A stretch of 64,000 bases of DNA from Eunapius fragilis (GCA_963681505.1 OY811991.1:3780438-3844437); one strand, 5' to 3'. Positions 49,001-61,090 are shown, counted from the first letter of the stretch. A program made the numbers and translations. The notes: generated from the letters alone by a model not told the origin.

Positions 49001-51617
49001 GTTACAGCTGTAAATAGTCAAATGAACAAACGCGTGTACACTATGTATATAGCACACACTGATCTGTTTACTTTCTTGTGTTACTTTTCTAGGCTTTTGA
49101 GTCAGTCACATTGGATACGTTACTTCGTATCAATATGCCTGTAAACTAATGGGCTCTGAGTTACTAATAGGAATATTATCCAATAATAACTCTTCAAGCT
49201 CTGAATGCTGTTATCTTTTACTGTCCGTTTATCACTGTGATCAAATTATCTCATACTTATTTATAATCTGTAGCCATGTACTAATAAGACTGATTATAGA
49301 TTAATACAAATGACATGATGGCAGGACTCACTAGCATGGTTCGGTATGATGGTATCTGTAAGTTTTGTTAGGTTTACAGCTACCAAAAATTCAAAAGGAT
49401 CTGGGGCTCTGCCCCAAACGCCGGCTTTCAGCTCTCCCTATACCTTAAGCTGGACATGGTGGGTACCCACCCATTCACAACAACTGCTCTACTTTTTTTT
49501 TCCTGGAGAGAACCCTGTCATAATATGGCAAGCAACTAACAGATTCAATTCCACAGTGTCTAAGCTACTGAGTGATGGGTGTGATGTGTGTGGGTGTTAT
49601 GTTCCAGGGTGAGTGTTGGAGTAGCTCCAGCATATCAGGTATTTGTGTCTCCTTGCAGGCTTTGTCTAAGCTGGAGGACATGAAGCTAAAGGATGAGGCA
49701 GAAGAGGACCAGTGGAAGGCCATGATACTCAAGCTGTACCTGAACATGGCGCTATGTTGCCACAAGCAGAGGAAGCCGAAGATGGTTATCACCTTCAGCA
49801 AGAAGGCATTGGAGATTGACTCAGACAACATGAAGGCACACTTCAGACTTGGACAGGTGAACACACTTGCTTCATTCTTGTCATTGTATGTAATAGGAGC
49901 ATGCGGTAGAGTAGGCACTTACGTTTGTGTAATGGAAAATGGAACATCCTGTAGCCAATGTTTGCATGATTCCTTGATATACATGTATGTCATCCAAGAA
50001 ATCATCAGACTTTATATGAATGGGAGGGGAGGAGGGTTTTGGGAGGGGGTAGTGTAAGGTTAATCTCATACATAGACCCAAGTTCACCACAGCTACGGAT
50101 GGATGACATCACCACCTTGTGATAGAATGTCTGCTGAAATGCCTAATCAAAATCATTATGTGCGCACCTGATTTTAGGCGCACAATCAGGTTGCAGTATT
50201 GCAGTAATGTCACATGGTTAATTAACCGATAGGAACACAATGCTATCTAACTGGTTGTGGTACAAGTGAAGGCAATGTCTTGTCTGGATTATCTGACGAG
50301 TGAGGCTGGACTATGCCATCATTTTGCATGATGTGTTGAAACTCATTGCCCTTCTCTGTGCTGTTGGCTTTTGCATTGGGCGCTCAGCCAAGCACTGCCA
50401 ATCTTAGTAAAAACACTCAAAGCTGGCATTCCTCACCTTTATGGTATCAAAACATTGACTTCTACTTCTGCTCTGAATGACTTTGGTTAGGCATTTCACC
50501 ACGCCCCTTAGATTTCTGTTTAGCGGTGATGTAATTGATCGCTGCTGTGGAAATCTGGTTTGGGAATGAGACTTACTGTAGGTAAGGGGAAGGGATAAAA
50601 TGTTTGTCTTTTTAGCTTAGTGGTAAAACCTGTGAAACTTATTGCTAAACATTTCCAAGACCCTAATTCAAGCTTTACTAAAGTATGAAATATATAATTA
50701 GGCTTGCTATCTGACTCATGTATTACTTCCCCTACACTGTGAATGTGCTTTAGTAGTGGGTATTGTTGCCATGTACCGAAATGCCTCCTGCCTCCTTGTG
50801 AAGTGGCCCATACCTAACTATGTCCCTTTTTAATCCCAAATCGTTGTGCAGATGGAAGGGGTAAAGGGAACGTCCAGTAAGTAATACTTGGATTGACATC
50901 TGGCACCTGTATGCACGCATAAACAATAATGAAAACACATTAGCTTTCTGCATAATGAAGTTTGCTTGTCTATATAAAGCATAGTTGAAGTATGAACAAC
51001 AATGAATATTTTATATTGGTTCCCCTGCACTATTACAGCATTACTTGGACTATTGGTATGATTTTCATTAATCTGTCTGTTATTGGTTTCTCTGTAAAAT
51101 TAATTACAAAAGTAAGCACTGAGAAATAAGCGGAGAACTGTAAATAAAAGATTAATTTTTTACCCCATCAATCAGCCATCCATTCCCCCTTTAAGCAGGA
51201 CTTGACATAGATGTGGCAGTGGGAGCTGGCAAGATTATAGAATATGCATTACCCAACGGTCAATGAATTTAGTCAGGGAATATGGATCACTGTACTCACT
51301 GACTAAATTCATTGACCACAATGCGGATCGATCCGGTTTGCCCTTGCTAGTGCAGAAATGCCTTTATTGAAGTGTTTGTATTTTCATTGCTTGAAGGAGA
51401 TATAGCCCTATTGTGACTAAAGGTGTTATTGATATTTGTGCGCACGTGTTTATTGCCTTATGCAGGGCTAAGCATTCTGCTGCATTAAATTTTATCCATA
51501 CACATAGGCTTATATGCAGTTGGGAGAATTCAGAAGGTCGCGTGATTACTTGCTAAAGGCTAACAGGTGTGACCCGGGCAACAAGGAGGTCTGTCAAGAA
51601 CTGCAAGAACTTGACAG
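46062..51617 (+). CDS. FKBP6: FKBP6-like FK506-binding/TPR protein (3' end not resolved)
   Basis: FKBP-TPR co-chaperone; vertebrate FKBP6 is a catalytically inactive, germline-expressed Hsp90 partner in the piRNA pathway. Exons: 46,062-46,105; 46,165-46,339; 46,462-46,669; 46,739-46,870; 46,927-47,060; 47,190-47,249; 49,659-49,856; 51,520-51,617 (about 349 codons so far). The FKBP domain reads QDISGDGGVLKKLITQG, VRVHYNGYLEYSDEPYDSS, GEVLPGWEFAVKSMRKSEKA, SPEYAFGSMGCPPRIPPDAS, LFEIEVISF. TPRs follow: GNTYYQAGMYNDAARKYKK, LYLNMALCCHKQRKPKMVI, KALEIDSDNMKAHFRLGQ, SRDYLLKANRCDP. The N-terminal exons (MESIDVFGSYDDSQIFVTLK, SLARDNEVEFEVDD) are longer than human. The last exon after LQELD-R was not found before the unidentified cluster at 52 kb. 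Introns 6 and 7 are large (2.4 and 1.7 kb). Confidence 0.92.
51258..51317. repeat. Hairpin with 19-bp perfect arms in FKBP6 intron 7
   Basis: ggtcaatgaatttagtcag at 51,258-51,276 and its complement at 51,299-51,317, separated by a 22-bp loop. It is just upstream of exon 8. Confidence 0.85.
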
Positions 51618-52078
51618 GTAAATGCATTTAATTTACTGCACACATGATTCTTTATTTAACCTTCAAGTGCTGCATGATTAAATGTAGTTTGTGTTGTTGT
51701 GATTGCAATCTGGGTATAAGAGGTTCCAATTATGCATATGGTATAAAGATATCCATCATGCATTCAACTGCAGTAGTATGTTAGCAATGTTGATGTTTTA
51801 GTACATTGGTTACATCTCTTCTTAGTGTTACATCCATTATAAGTGGGGTAAGTGCGTGCTTCACATATTCAGATCTTGATGCAATTATTCATATTTTTTA
51901 TCTAAATAGACTAAGCTGTAGATCTACCAATAAACGAAATAGTACTCCATGCGATGAGAGGTGGTTAGTTACTATAGGCAATGCATAAAATACACATGCA
52001 TGTCAATACAATTACAGTTTTATGAGTGCATGCATGCTTTTACTCGCTCAATCAACTCTGGCTTGTTCTCAGTTTTAT

Positions 52079-54690
52079 TTACATTGTGCTCAGCAAGATA
52101 ACTCGGAAGTTGAGGCTTGGACCATTTGAGCAGTGGTTTGCTCGAATCAAATGTGATGTGTGACATCTTCTGCTTCTTTTTTGAGGTTCGTCATTGCTGA
52201 GATCCTTGTGTGAGTGACCCCTTCGTTTATTCTCCTGAGCTGACCCATCAGGCACATCCTTAGGTTGCCCAATAGCCTGGTAGGATGTCTGTACTTGCCC
52301 AACAACAGGCAACTCAGCTAATCGAATTCTTCCTGCCACATGTTCATTGGTGAGGTGTACAACAACTGCCTCCGCAGAAACCTTGGCACGGCTGGCTATT
52401 CCCTCCTGCCAACAGCGAGCTATAAATTGCTGTACCCTGATGCTGAATATAGGATGCATGGCCTTACGCCACCCAACTTGAAAATTACATTCAAATGTAG
52501 CATGTGGTGAAGTGTCTGGAGTAGAGAATGATGTTGATATATTAGAAATGCAACCTGACAAAGAGAAATCCGTTGTGGCAGGGATTGTATTTGCATAGCG
52601 CATGGCTACACTTAGAGCATCTTTGGATTGGAAGGCACCACAACATGCATGCTTCTTTAGGAACACTTCTGATTTGAAATGGTACTTGCATGTATTACAC
52701 TGGGGATATATATTTTCTTGACCTCACCCAGCTTCATAGCACCTCTTCCTCCCTTTTCTCTTGTTTCTGTTACCCTATTCCTCTTCCTCGTCTTATATTG
52801 ATGTTGAGCTTTACTTAATACAGCCATGTCGACAAGTCACTGGTAAAATTAACACCTGCTTGTTGAAAGGGGTTCACATCCATTAATGCTGGCTGGTTTA
52901 CAGGTAGAGTCACAGTCTTAGAAGGAATGTACTGTCCCATGTTCCCGAAATCCTTTTTTGGTGATCTGTCCTTGGCACATGATCTTTAGCAAGATCAAGT
53001 GTGTAAGATGGAGTGTGAGAAGTAGCACCTATACCAGTACGACCATGGATTTCAACACAAGCATTTAGCTAGGCCTTGACTCTACCTATAAAAGCTAGCT
53101 GCTTCTCAGGACTGTCAAAATCATCTGGACATTCAGCCATGGAGTGCAATTCATTGTACTGATGGAACTGTTGCTTTTCTTGAAGGGAGATGTTATGCTC
53201 TAACTGTTCCATATTACCAGCTGCCTCACTTAATTCATAATGGGCCTTCACACCTTCTATTACATGTTGAGAGTACCCATATGAGAGAAAGTCAAACACT
53301 AAATTCCTCTGGTAGAGAAGCTCATCTGGATGTGCACAGTCTGTCCCTGGCATGAAAATTTTGACTACCATATCTAATGGTGCAAAGTTGTCAGTGTGAT
53401 GATTCACCTTGACATAGTCAACACCAGCCCTTGCATCCTGCTTTATGCCACCACCTGTAATGTGCTGCACAATGTTACGGAATAGGGATTTACCAACCAC
53501 ACTTCGGCCAACCTGTACAATGTACTTCCACTGTCTCCAGGTACATCCGATACATTGTTGCAACATTTAAAACAAGGGACTTCATAGCAGCAACATATTG
53601 CAGTTCACTAAATTACTTGTCCTTGTGCTTATTGGCAGCCCATGCCAGCTGAGTCAGAGTAGACAAAATCCACCAGGCATTTAATGACATTGTCCTTGAT
53701 ATGTGAAAATGATTTGGGGTACTGCTGTAAGGAAACACCATGGCGTTGGTACTCAGCACCTACTTGGGCCTGAAACTTAAGCTCGGCAACCAAGGTTTTC
53801 TTCATATTGAGATGCTCAAGCCAGAATTTGGTAGGCAAAGGACCTAAAGTAGCCAGAAGGTGCCTCGTTCCCAAAGTATGGAAAGATTTTTCATGCTTAA
53901 TAGCTTCAATGATGTTTGTTGTAACAAGGGAATGGGAACTTGATCCTACGACAGTTTCACCTTCAGCATTGACATCTGCCTCATTTTGAACTTGGGCACC
54001 CAGTATACAAAATATTTTCTTTAATACCTTGCCATCAGGTAGGCTCAAAGAAGGGAGGAGCAACTTGACCCAACCCTTCAAGAATATGGATTCAATCCTT
54101 CTGAAACCATCAGCAGTCAAATCTTCCTTAACTCTAGCAATTTTTCGATGGTCAACACTTGGAATATGGCTTATGTCAGAATCTGTTTCAGTACCCAACA
54201 GGCTCAGAACATGGCAAATGAAATCCCGGCTGCCATAATTGCTGTGTGATGTGCCTTTGTGTGGGATAGCAGTACCAGGAACATCTGCAGTGTGGCACCA
54301 GGATCAGTACCAGGAACATCAGCAGTGGTTGTACCACCAGAGATAACAGCGGAAACAGTAGCTGAAACATCAGCTGCGGGAACAGTATTAGTGCCAGCAG
54401 GAAATGTTGTAGCAGTGGTAACAGTAGCACTAGCAGAAACATCAGTACGAACAGTAGCAGGTGCTGACATGAACAACTGGAGCGCTATGACGACGATGTC
54501 TGATCTGTTTAGCAGTATTGGTTGGATACGCTACTGGTCTCGGCTGTATGTCAGTTTGGGAATAACGTCCATGGGTTTTTCGTCGACAGGTGCAGCAATC
54601 ATGGCAAACTCCGGACTTACATGTTCTGCAAGCTCCACTTCTATGTTTACCTTTTTCTACAGAGCATCCAGGTGACATCCCAAATTGCAA
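52079..54690 (-). pseudogene. Decayed Cys-rich / zinc-finger coding cluster, family unknown
   Basis: Consecutive minus-strand open segments look like pieces of one or two proteins. In order: 54,690-54,442 (HRSGACRTCKSGVCHDCC, a Cys-rich knuckle); a Thr/Ala/Val-rich stretch to about 54,300; about 54,300-53,629 (VPGTAIPHKGTSHSNYGSRD, then KIARVKEDLTADGFRRIES and GTRHLLATLGPLPTKFWLEH); 53,566-53,069 (WRQWKYIVQVGRSVVGKSLF, FMPGTDCAHPDELLYQRNLV); then GATSHTPSYTLDLAKDHVP and NMGQYIPSKTVTLP; then a C2H2-like finger CNTCKYHFKSEVFLKKHACC; then 52,666-52,079 (FSIRVQQFIARCWQEGIASR). Frames change at a small tandem duplication near 54,280 and at about 52,950 and 52,720, and a stop interrupts VKA-LNACVEIHGR near 53,070. 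I infer a degenerate transposon or lineage-specific gene. The layout faintly recalls unnamed transposon-like proteins of cnidarians. No ends were found. Confidence 0.5.
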
Positions 54691-54727
54691 GTGAAAAGAA
54701 TGTTTTACTTTATTAAGTTACACATAA

Positions 54728-54746
54728 AAAGCCGATGATCGGCTTT
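54728..54746. repeat. Small palindrome aaagccgat-g-atcggcttt
   Basis: Nine-bp perfect arms around one base, 38 bp beyond the upstream end of the decayed cluster. It could be an element terminus or chance. Confidence 0.5.
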
Positions 54747-55736
54747 GGGGGAACTAAAAAGTTGCAGTATCCTCCTGAATGGAAACTTGTTATTTGTCCT
54801 TAGCTCTTGTATTAGCTTTACATCTACTTGTTATACAAATGAAACATTCAAAAAGCAATGAAACCAAATACAACAAAGAGCACCTTGAATACTGTGGCCC
54901 CTTGTTAAAACGATAATGAGCTGGCTTTGACACGTTACAGTACGACAAGCGTCTATGCCTGCAGATTCTTTATATTTCTCACTTCATTAGTAATGATTGG
55001 AGTATTATTATTAAATGTTTTGCTTAGAAAAAAACTCATAGGAGGGAATTATGAATATTTTATATTCCCCAAAATTTCCCCGCATCTGTCGTAAACGCTG
55101 TGTTCACGAAAGACTTCAATATCAATCCGGAAGTCATCCGAATGTTGAAATCAGCGCTTTATACGTACTAATTATTTAACCCTTTCACCACCCACAAACA
55201 TGATTACTAAATATGGGTTCCACTTAAGTTCAGCTTCAATTTGATGTCAGCAATGTATCAGACAAAAAATGAGCCTGCCAAGTTGAAATTTATCTAGAAA
55301 AATTAATTATTCAGAAGAATATATTTCGTAAACCATTCAAGTTATTAACTTAATAAATGGTTAAAGTAGCATTCATCCAAAGACAAACAAATATGAGTAA
55401 ATGCATCACGATCTGAAGATGTGAAGCACGCTCCCGTACAAAGTCATAGTGGAATGACCCAATTTTGCTAATAACTTTTTTAAAGTTACACCAGCTTCAA
55501 TGTAGTGTTATCCACGGCTGGTTTCACATGATGAGTAATTCTAGTCTACCACTATATGTAATTATTTATGTCACAAGAATCTCCATGATTTGGTTTGCAA
55601 ATTTGCAGCACGTATGATTGCATGCATGTGGGATAAAAATTAATGGTGGCCCTCAGTTTATTGAATTTAACAAGTGGAAGTAACCAGTACATACAATAGT
55701 GCAAAGTTGACAAATAGTGGTTGCTTGTCGCTTGTC
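54747..55736. other. Intergenic, nothing recognised
   Basis: About 1 kb of AT-rich DNA. Searched for a missing FKBP6 last exon without success. Confidence 0.45.
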
Positions 55737-57789
55737 TTAAGATGTAGGAACCCAGTCTTTACCTATGGCCCAATCACCGTCAAACACATCTTGGAATGCA
55801 CGCACAATATCTGGGCTCTCCATGACGATCAGCATATCTCTGAAAGTTGAGATCGAAGACTTCTTGTATGGAGGGAAGAACATCCCTACTGGGAAGTCGT
55901 CTGGACTCCAGTTCCCTGTAGTGCATTTAATTTAACTTTACTAGTGATGTCGTACACTCCATATCTTATTAGTACCAGAATGCACAGTTATGTTAGTATG
56001 TAAAGTTAGCCAATAGCACGTGAATGGGACGACCTTGTAAGTAGGTGCAACAGGCCTTATTGTCTCAGTTGCAAGACAATATTTAAAAAAAATGCACAAT
56101 TGAGTATCGGATTGAAGAGTGCAAAGGCCAAGTACTGTAATAAGCAGTTGCATGTAAATATGGGTAGCTGTGATAATTTAAAGTTATGGCAGCATGCATG
56201 TTGAAACTGTACATGTGCTATGCAGTGTTGCATTTTTTTTTGCCATGGCAAAGCTAGATCCCTCACCTGTGCTCAGGTGAACTGCAGTGTTGTCAATAAT
56301 CCAAAACTTCTGGTGTGAGAATTGAAACCCAGTATTCGTTTTCCGAATGCGTCCTTGAAGTCCATTGCTGTACAGCATATTGTAGCAGACCTGTGTATAG
56401 ATAAAATGTGCTTACGTAAGTACAGGTGCAGTTTTTCACATACCCTTGCGATTATCAACTCCTCGTAATTCATTATGTCTGATGACACAAGCAAAGTCAC
56501 GTTTTTGCCTGCCTTAAATAACTCCAGGGTCGCGTTGCACATGGCCATGTTGGTGATCTCATAGATCATTACCTGAAGTGACGAGCTGGTCTCCAATAGA
56601 CCTTTCATGGCTGTGTCGTATGCAAAATCGGGTGCAGTGTATGCCAGCTTTATCGTCACGCCATTGTAAGATGTGAAAGGGGCCACGTAGGCTCCATTGA
56701 CCACATGATGTGATGGTATTGCATACGGGAGCGTGCTGGGGTCTTTTACGTATGACAGTTCAGAAGGGGTGTAATTTGTTGTAACATTGTAGGGAATGCT
56801 TAGGCTCCAGTCATATGTAAACACTTCTTGGTAGAAGTTGATTGCCGAGCAGGTACAGTTGTCAAGAATGACTCCTGCCTCCCGGTTCTTTATGAAGGAG
56901 GTCTTGCTGAAGTTGACTGATGATACCAGGGTTCGCCTTCCACGATCAATCATCATGAATTTGGCATGTAAGAATGTGGTGGTAGTGTACAGTCCTACAT
57001 TTATTCCATTCAGCACCAACCAGTCCAAGGGAGCAATCTTGCCCTGACATGTCGGCACATAATAGTCATTCACAAGAAGTTGGACGACAACATTTCTCTC
57101 ATGGACAGCATTGAGCAGTGCAGTGAACACAGGGAATGTTTCATTTCTCTGGTCCGGTAGTGTGCAACCAATGCAATTTCCGCCACAGCTTTTGCTGGTT
57201 TGAGTGCATGAGCCCCAACTGTCGAAGTCTGTAAAGAAAGGGTACGTGATTATACACCTAGATGCTTGTCGACATTGACATATTTCACACATACGTCCAC
57301 TGGCGGATTGTTATTGGTAATCTCAGTAATATTCGTACCAGTTACATGTAATACTGGCAACTTTGGGAATTGCTTTGTATATCTATCGATTGTTTCGCTC
57401 TACAATAGCCGGGTGTTCGGTTGTGTACATAACAGCCCGTTGTATCATAACAACGTGCAAAGCTGCTTAGATGACCCTTTGGTTCGTACACACCTTGCGG
57501 CAAAAACGTGCCAAACCAACCCGTTGCACTCCATCGTTATAGCGTGTTGCTAACCTGGGGTGAAGATGTCGATCGATGCTGTCGCAGACTCTATAAGTGC
57601 GACGTACGCTTCAACAGACGTATCCGGAGAGAAGAATGGTGTTACGGTGCATGTAGCTGCGCATGCGGTTGGCTCAAATTGCGCAGAGTAGTTCAGCTTC
57701 TGGTGATCGTAGCAAGGGTCCGAAGCTCCCGCTTGTATTGCAGCACCCGTTATCACCAAGGCCACAAGCCAGACCCGCAACTGCTGCAT
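55737..57789 (-). CDS. Secreted phospholipase-D-fold protein with two HKD motifs
   Basis: PLD-superfamily hydrolase (phosphodiesterase, lipid or nucleic acid substrate not decidable). Exons 57,789-57,555; 57,228-56,444; 56,390-56,267; 55,915-55,737 (TAA) give 440 aa. Residues 1 to about 22 are a signal peptide (MQQLRVWLVALVITGAAIQA). The first HKD-type motif, HAKFMMID, is followed by LVSSVNFSKTSF; the second, HQKFWIID, is followed by HLSTGNWSPDD across the last splice. Both His-x-Lys-x4-Asp sets are complete, so it should be catalytically competent. Six Cys in the CTQTSKSCGGNCIGC segment and many N-x-S/T sites fit an extracellular or lysosomal location. The order resembles PLD3/4-like proteins in having an N-terminal secretory signal, but the motifs read differently, so I give no symbol. 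Confidence 0.9.
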
Positions 57790-57914
57790 TATACTTTGCA
57801 AGTTCGTAATTTGTGGACCACGCCCACTTAGTGATCGCGTGGTGTCATCATCCGTACCATAAGCGCGTGACCGTGATAATTTAAAAGAAAATTGAGGCCA
57901 TTGTACCTCAAATT

Positions 57915-57965
57915 TGTGGTGTGTGTGTGTGTATGTGTGTGTGCACAGTGACATGTGTGTGCATG
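57915..57965. repeat. (GT)n-rich microsatellite
   Basis: Imperfect gt repeats upstream of the PLD-fold gene. Confidence 0.8.
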
Positions 57966-58007
57966 TTAGCAACATTTATGTGCATGAGGGAGGAGGTTTT
58001 TAATATT

Positions 58008-58807
58008 TTAGGCTTGACTGATGTGATTTCCACAATCTGATTGGTTAATTGCAGGTATCTAAACACAATAGAAACCTCAAAGCAGATGGGTTCTAGGTGC
58101 CCCATGTGCTTACAATCATAACCGGCAATTAATGTAATACGTCAAGAATCCACATTACTATTAGTAAACATAGCTTTTAATGTTAGATCGTAACCTACGC
58201 GTAGGTGCATGAACCTACATGTAGGCATTACAAATCACTTAATTCCATCAAATGAACAGCCACCAACGCTTGAAATGACAACAATCAATATAGCAAAGAG
58301 GGCTATTGAAAACAACGCCAGCATGCTGCTAGTGCTATGTACACTATGGCTGGGGCACGCCCCTCATTTAGCTCGAGTTGTTCTGATTTACAAAAAACTT
58401 GCTAGAAGCATTCTTCGATTTTTAGGCAGATATAATTTAAACTCTTTTTGCCACACACACACACATGATTTCCAACTTTTATACTCTCTGTCATCAAGAT
58501 CGTGGGCAATTTTTGCGATGGTTGATTGTGCTCCAAACGAAGCTCCCTATGCTTAAGTGTTACATTGTTCGAGTTCAAATTTTTTTATTGAATGCGAGGA
58601 CCATAGGTTGCAATAAAACGCCTAGGTGTAGGCTAAAATATCACTTTTCGCCTACATGCAGGCGTTTGTTCGATCTATCATTAGATTATCTTGTTGCATT
58701 TTGTTTGATAATTTATTGGTTGCTATGGTACATATGGGTCAGGACACTACAATCTTGGGCCCTCTCTGGTTCTAAATTACATAGATCCCTTGGTTTCAGT
58801 GTCTAAC
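58008..58807. mobile_element. Composite hairpin element, copy 3, with a nested segment
   Basis: Module a starts as a degenerate ttaggcttgactgatgtg and contains aatctgattggttaattg and ttctaggtgccccatg; ataatttattggttgctatg (about 58,710) marks its far side. Module b-like sequence ends tggtttcagtgtctaacc at 58,807. Between the two sides of module a lies about 480 bp (58,195-58,675) bounded by cctacgcgtagg/ctacatgtag and cctacatgcagg, resembling the boundaries of the segment at 8.85-9.60 kb, so a second element seems to have inserted here. Confidence 0.65.
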
Positions 58808-59164
58808 CTACATGTATATGTGGATGAGATGATTTGCCATGACTTCATAACAATTCTGTCATTTAACATGTGCATGCATCCATTTTTTGTTGTCTGCAGA
58901 GCTGAAAAGCGTTTCAATGCTGTACAGCAATCTGGAACTGAAGGTATATGGGGGGGGGGGGGGGGATTATGTGGTGTATGTGTGTGGGGTCAGTGGGGAA
59001 TTGGAAGTGATTTTGGGATAAGGGGAAGAGTTAGCCCTGAAAATGGTTGGGTATTTAGGTTACTGTCTCACAGCGAGGGGTTCATGCAGGTGAGCTAGAA
59101 TAGTGTCCTATAGAGACTATGCAAATGTAGGCCATTTTCTCATGCATTTAGCAGTCTTTTGCCA

Positions 59165-59430
59165 CTGCGGTACAGTGGAGACATAACTGTACAGCACTGG
59201 GGACATAACTGTACAGCACTGGGGAGACATAACTGTACAGCACTGGGGAGACATAACTGTACAGCACTGGGGAGACATAACTGTACAGCATTGGGGAGAC
59301 ATAACTGTACAACACTGAGGACATAACTGCACAGTACATAACTGCACAGTACTGGGGACATAGCTGTACAGCATTGGGGACATAGCTGTACAGCAATGGA
59401 GACATAACAGTACAGTACTGAGGATATAAC
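59165..59430. repeat. 24-bp minisatellite
   Basis: About ten degenerate units of ggggagacataactgtacag plus cact. The 8-codon period keeps minus frames open (CTVMSPQC repeats). It lies immediately outside the foldback element that follows. Confidence 0.9.
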
Positions 59431-59474
59431 TGTAGAACACAGATCTATCCGGCTTGAGCACATCTATACATGAC

Positions 59475-61090
59475 CCTAGCAGGTCATTCCAAAAGCGATT
59501 GTACCCCCTTTGTTTCAAATCTGCACTCCTTTTCTCACAGTTGTTCTCAATGAAATAGACAATTTCACAATACATTTGTACACCCAATTTTAGAATTACT
59601 ACTGTTTGCACAGTACAAAGGGTATGCTTGTTAAGTTGGCACAAAAAGGAAGGAAGGAAGGTTTTATGGAGGACATACCCCTAAGTATGCGTATATCACA
59701 AGGAGCGGGGTTATTCCTAAGGTTTGTATGTAGCAAAAAATATTGCCACCAATTTTTATATATAGAAACTTGCCAACAGCATTTTACATATTGTTTGATT
59801 AACTTAGTGGGAAAATGATAAGGTGGTGTGCGAATTTGATTTAAAGCAAGGTAGCCATTTTAAGTCCCCTCAAACAGTCATTTTTATTGTCACACATTTG
59901 TCTTATCATAACATGCTGCCACAGAGATCATATCCAAGCCACATTCACATCACACTGTTTACAGTTTACATAAATCTTGCTCTTAGAGCAGCACTGGTGT
60001 CCTGCATCTTTTTAGAGTATATATTCTACCTGTTGCGATTGTCGCATTGACAGAGGTCAGAACATCAGCGAGGTGTACATCAAAAGCTAGTTTGCAACAT
60101 GCCTACAAAGACCACATTATCTGCATATCAACTGTACCAGTTTATAGCGTCAAAGGTATGCTAAAGTATTGGAAGACTGTTTGTCAAGGAGCAGAACTGT
60201 TCAGGGTACTCAGAAGCTTCACTGTTTTATTCCAATATCAGCTAACACTGTTGAAATGAAGCTGTTTTCTTCCAGTGCAGTGTCCAGAAGAGAAAAGGTA
60301 GAAGTAGGAATTGCACCTCTCCTCTCTCCTCAAGCTACAGCAATTGGTGGATATGTCACTGTGGCTTATGATGGAGAATGCTGGCTTGGTTGTGTTGTTG
60401 GGCTCATGAGTCTGAACATGCCATCACTATCAAGTTCCTGCATCCGTGAGTCCCAGCATCCTTCTTTGTGTACCCTGAGCAGGAGGATCTACTGGATGTA
60501 GACCTCTCTGATGTTCTGACCTCTGTCAATGCGACAACAGACAGGCAGAACATATACTCTTAAGCTAAAAGCAAGATTGTAAACAGTGTGATGTGAATAT
60601 GACTCTGTGGCTGCATGTTATGATAAGACAATATAACTGTTTTAGGGGGACTTAAAATGGCTACCTTGCTTTTAAATCTAAATCCCAGGCCACCTTATCA
60701 TCTTCCCACTAAGTTAATCAAACAATATGTAAAATGCTGCTGGCAAGTTTCTATTTAAAAAATTGGTGGCATAATTTTCTTAATATTTTTTGCTACACAC
60801 AAACCTTAGGCATAACCACGCCCCTTGTGACACTGGTATGACCTTCATAAAGCCTTCCCTTTGTGCCAAAATAACAAGCATACCTTTGTACAGTGCAAAC
60901 AGAAGTCACTCAAAACAAGCAAAGTCAGGAAAATAATTCATTATTCAGGAATGTGTATTGGATAAACCATATAAAGTTGGGTATAGTGAAATTATCTATT
61001 TCATTGAGGAGGACAACTGTGAGAAAAGGAGTGCAGCTTTGAAACTAAGGGGTACAATCATTTTTGGAATGACCCCCAGCATAAGGGCAA
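59475..61090. mobile_element. Second foldback element, arms about 0.6 kb
   Basis: The left arm (about 59,475-60,081) and right arm (about 60,495-61,090) are diverged inverted copies. Examples are gtcattccaaaagcgattgt and its counterpart near 61,060; ctcacagttgttctcaatga with its complement near 61,005; gcattgacagaggtcagaac near 60,045 with its complement near 60,520. The loop of about 410 bp and the start of the right arm encode a transposase-like C-terminus. Arm divergence is clearly higher than in the 3.1-5.7 kb palindrome, so this copy is probably older. Confidence 0.8.
60300..60562 (+). pseudogene. Transposase-like C-terminus in the loop of foldback 2
   Basis: Plus-strand reading gives GGYVTVAYDGECWLGCVVG, then FLHP and FVYPEQEDLLDVDLSDVLTS, ending RQNIYS and a TAA at about 60,560. 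It aligns with GYVTAIYNGAWWVGC, FLHPSGPSRSFVYP in the 3.1-5.7 kb element. The frame shifts between the GC block and FLHP, and a TGA follows FLHP, so the copy is broken. No GKGPYDGVGG block is visible here. Confidence 0.65.
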
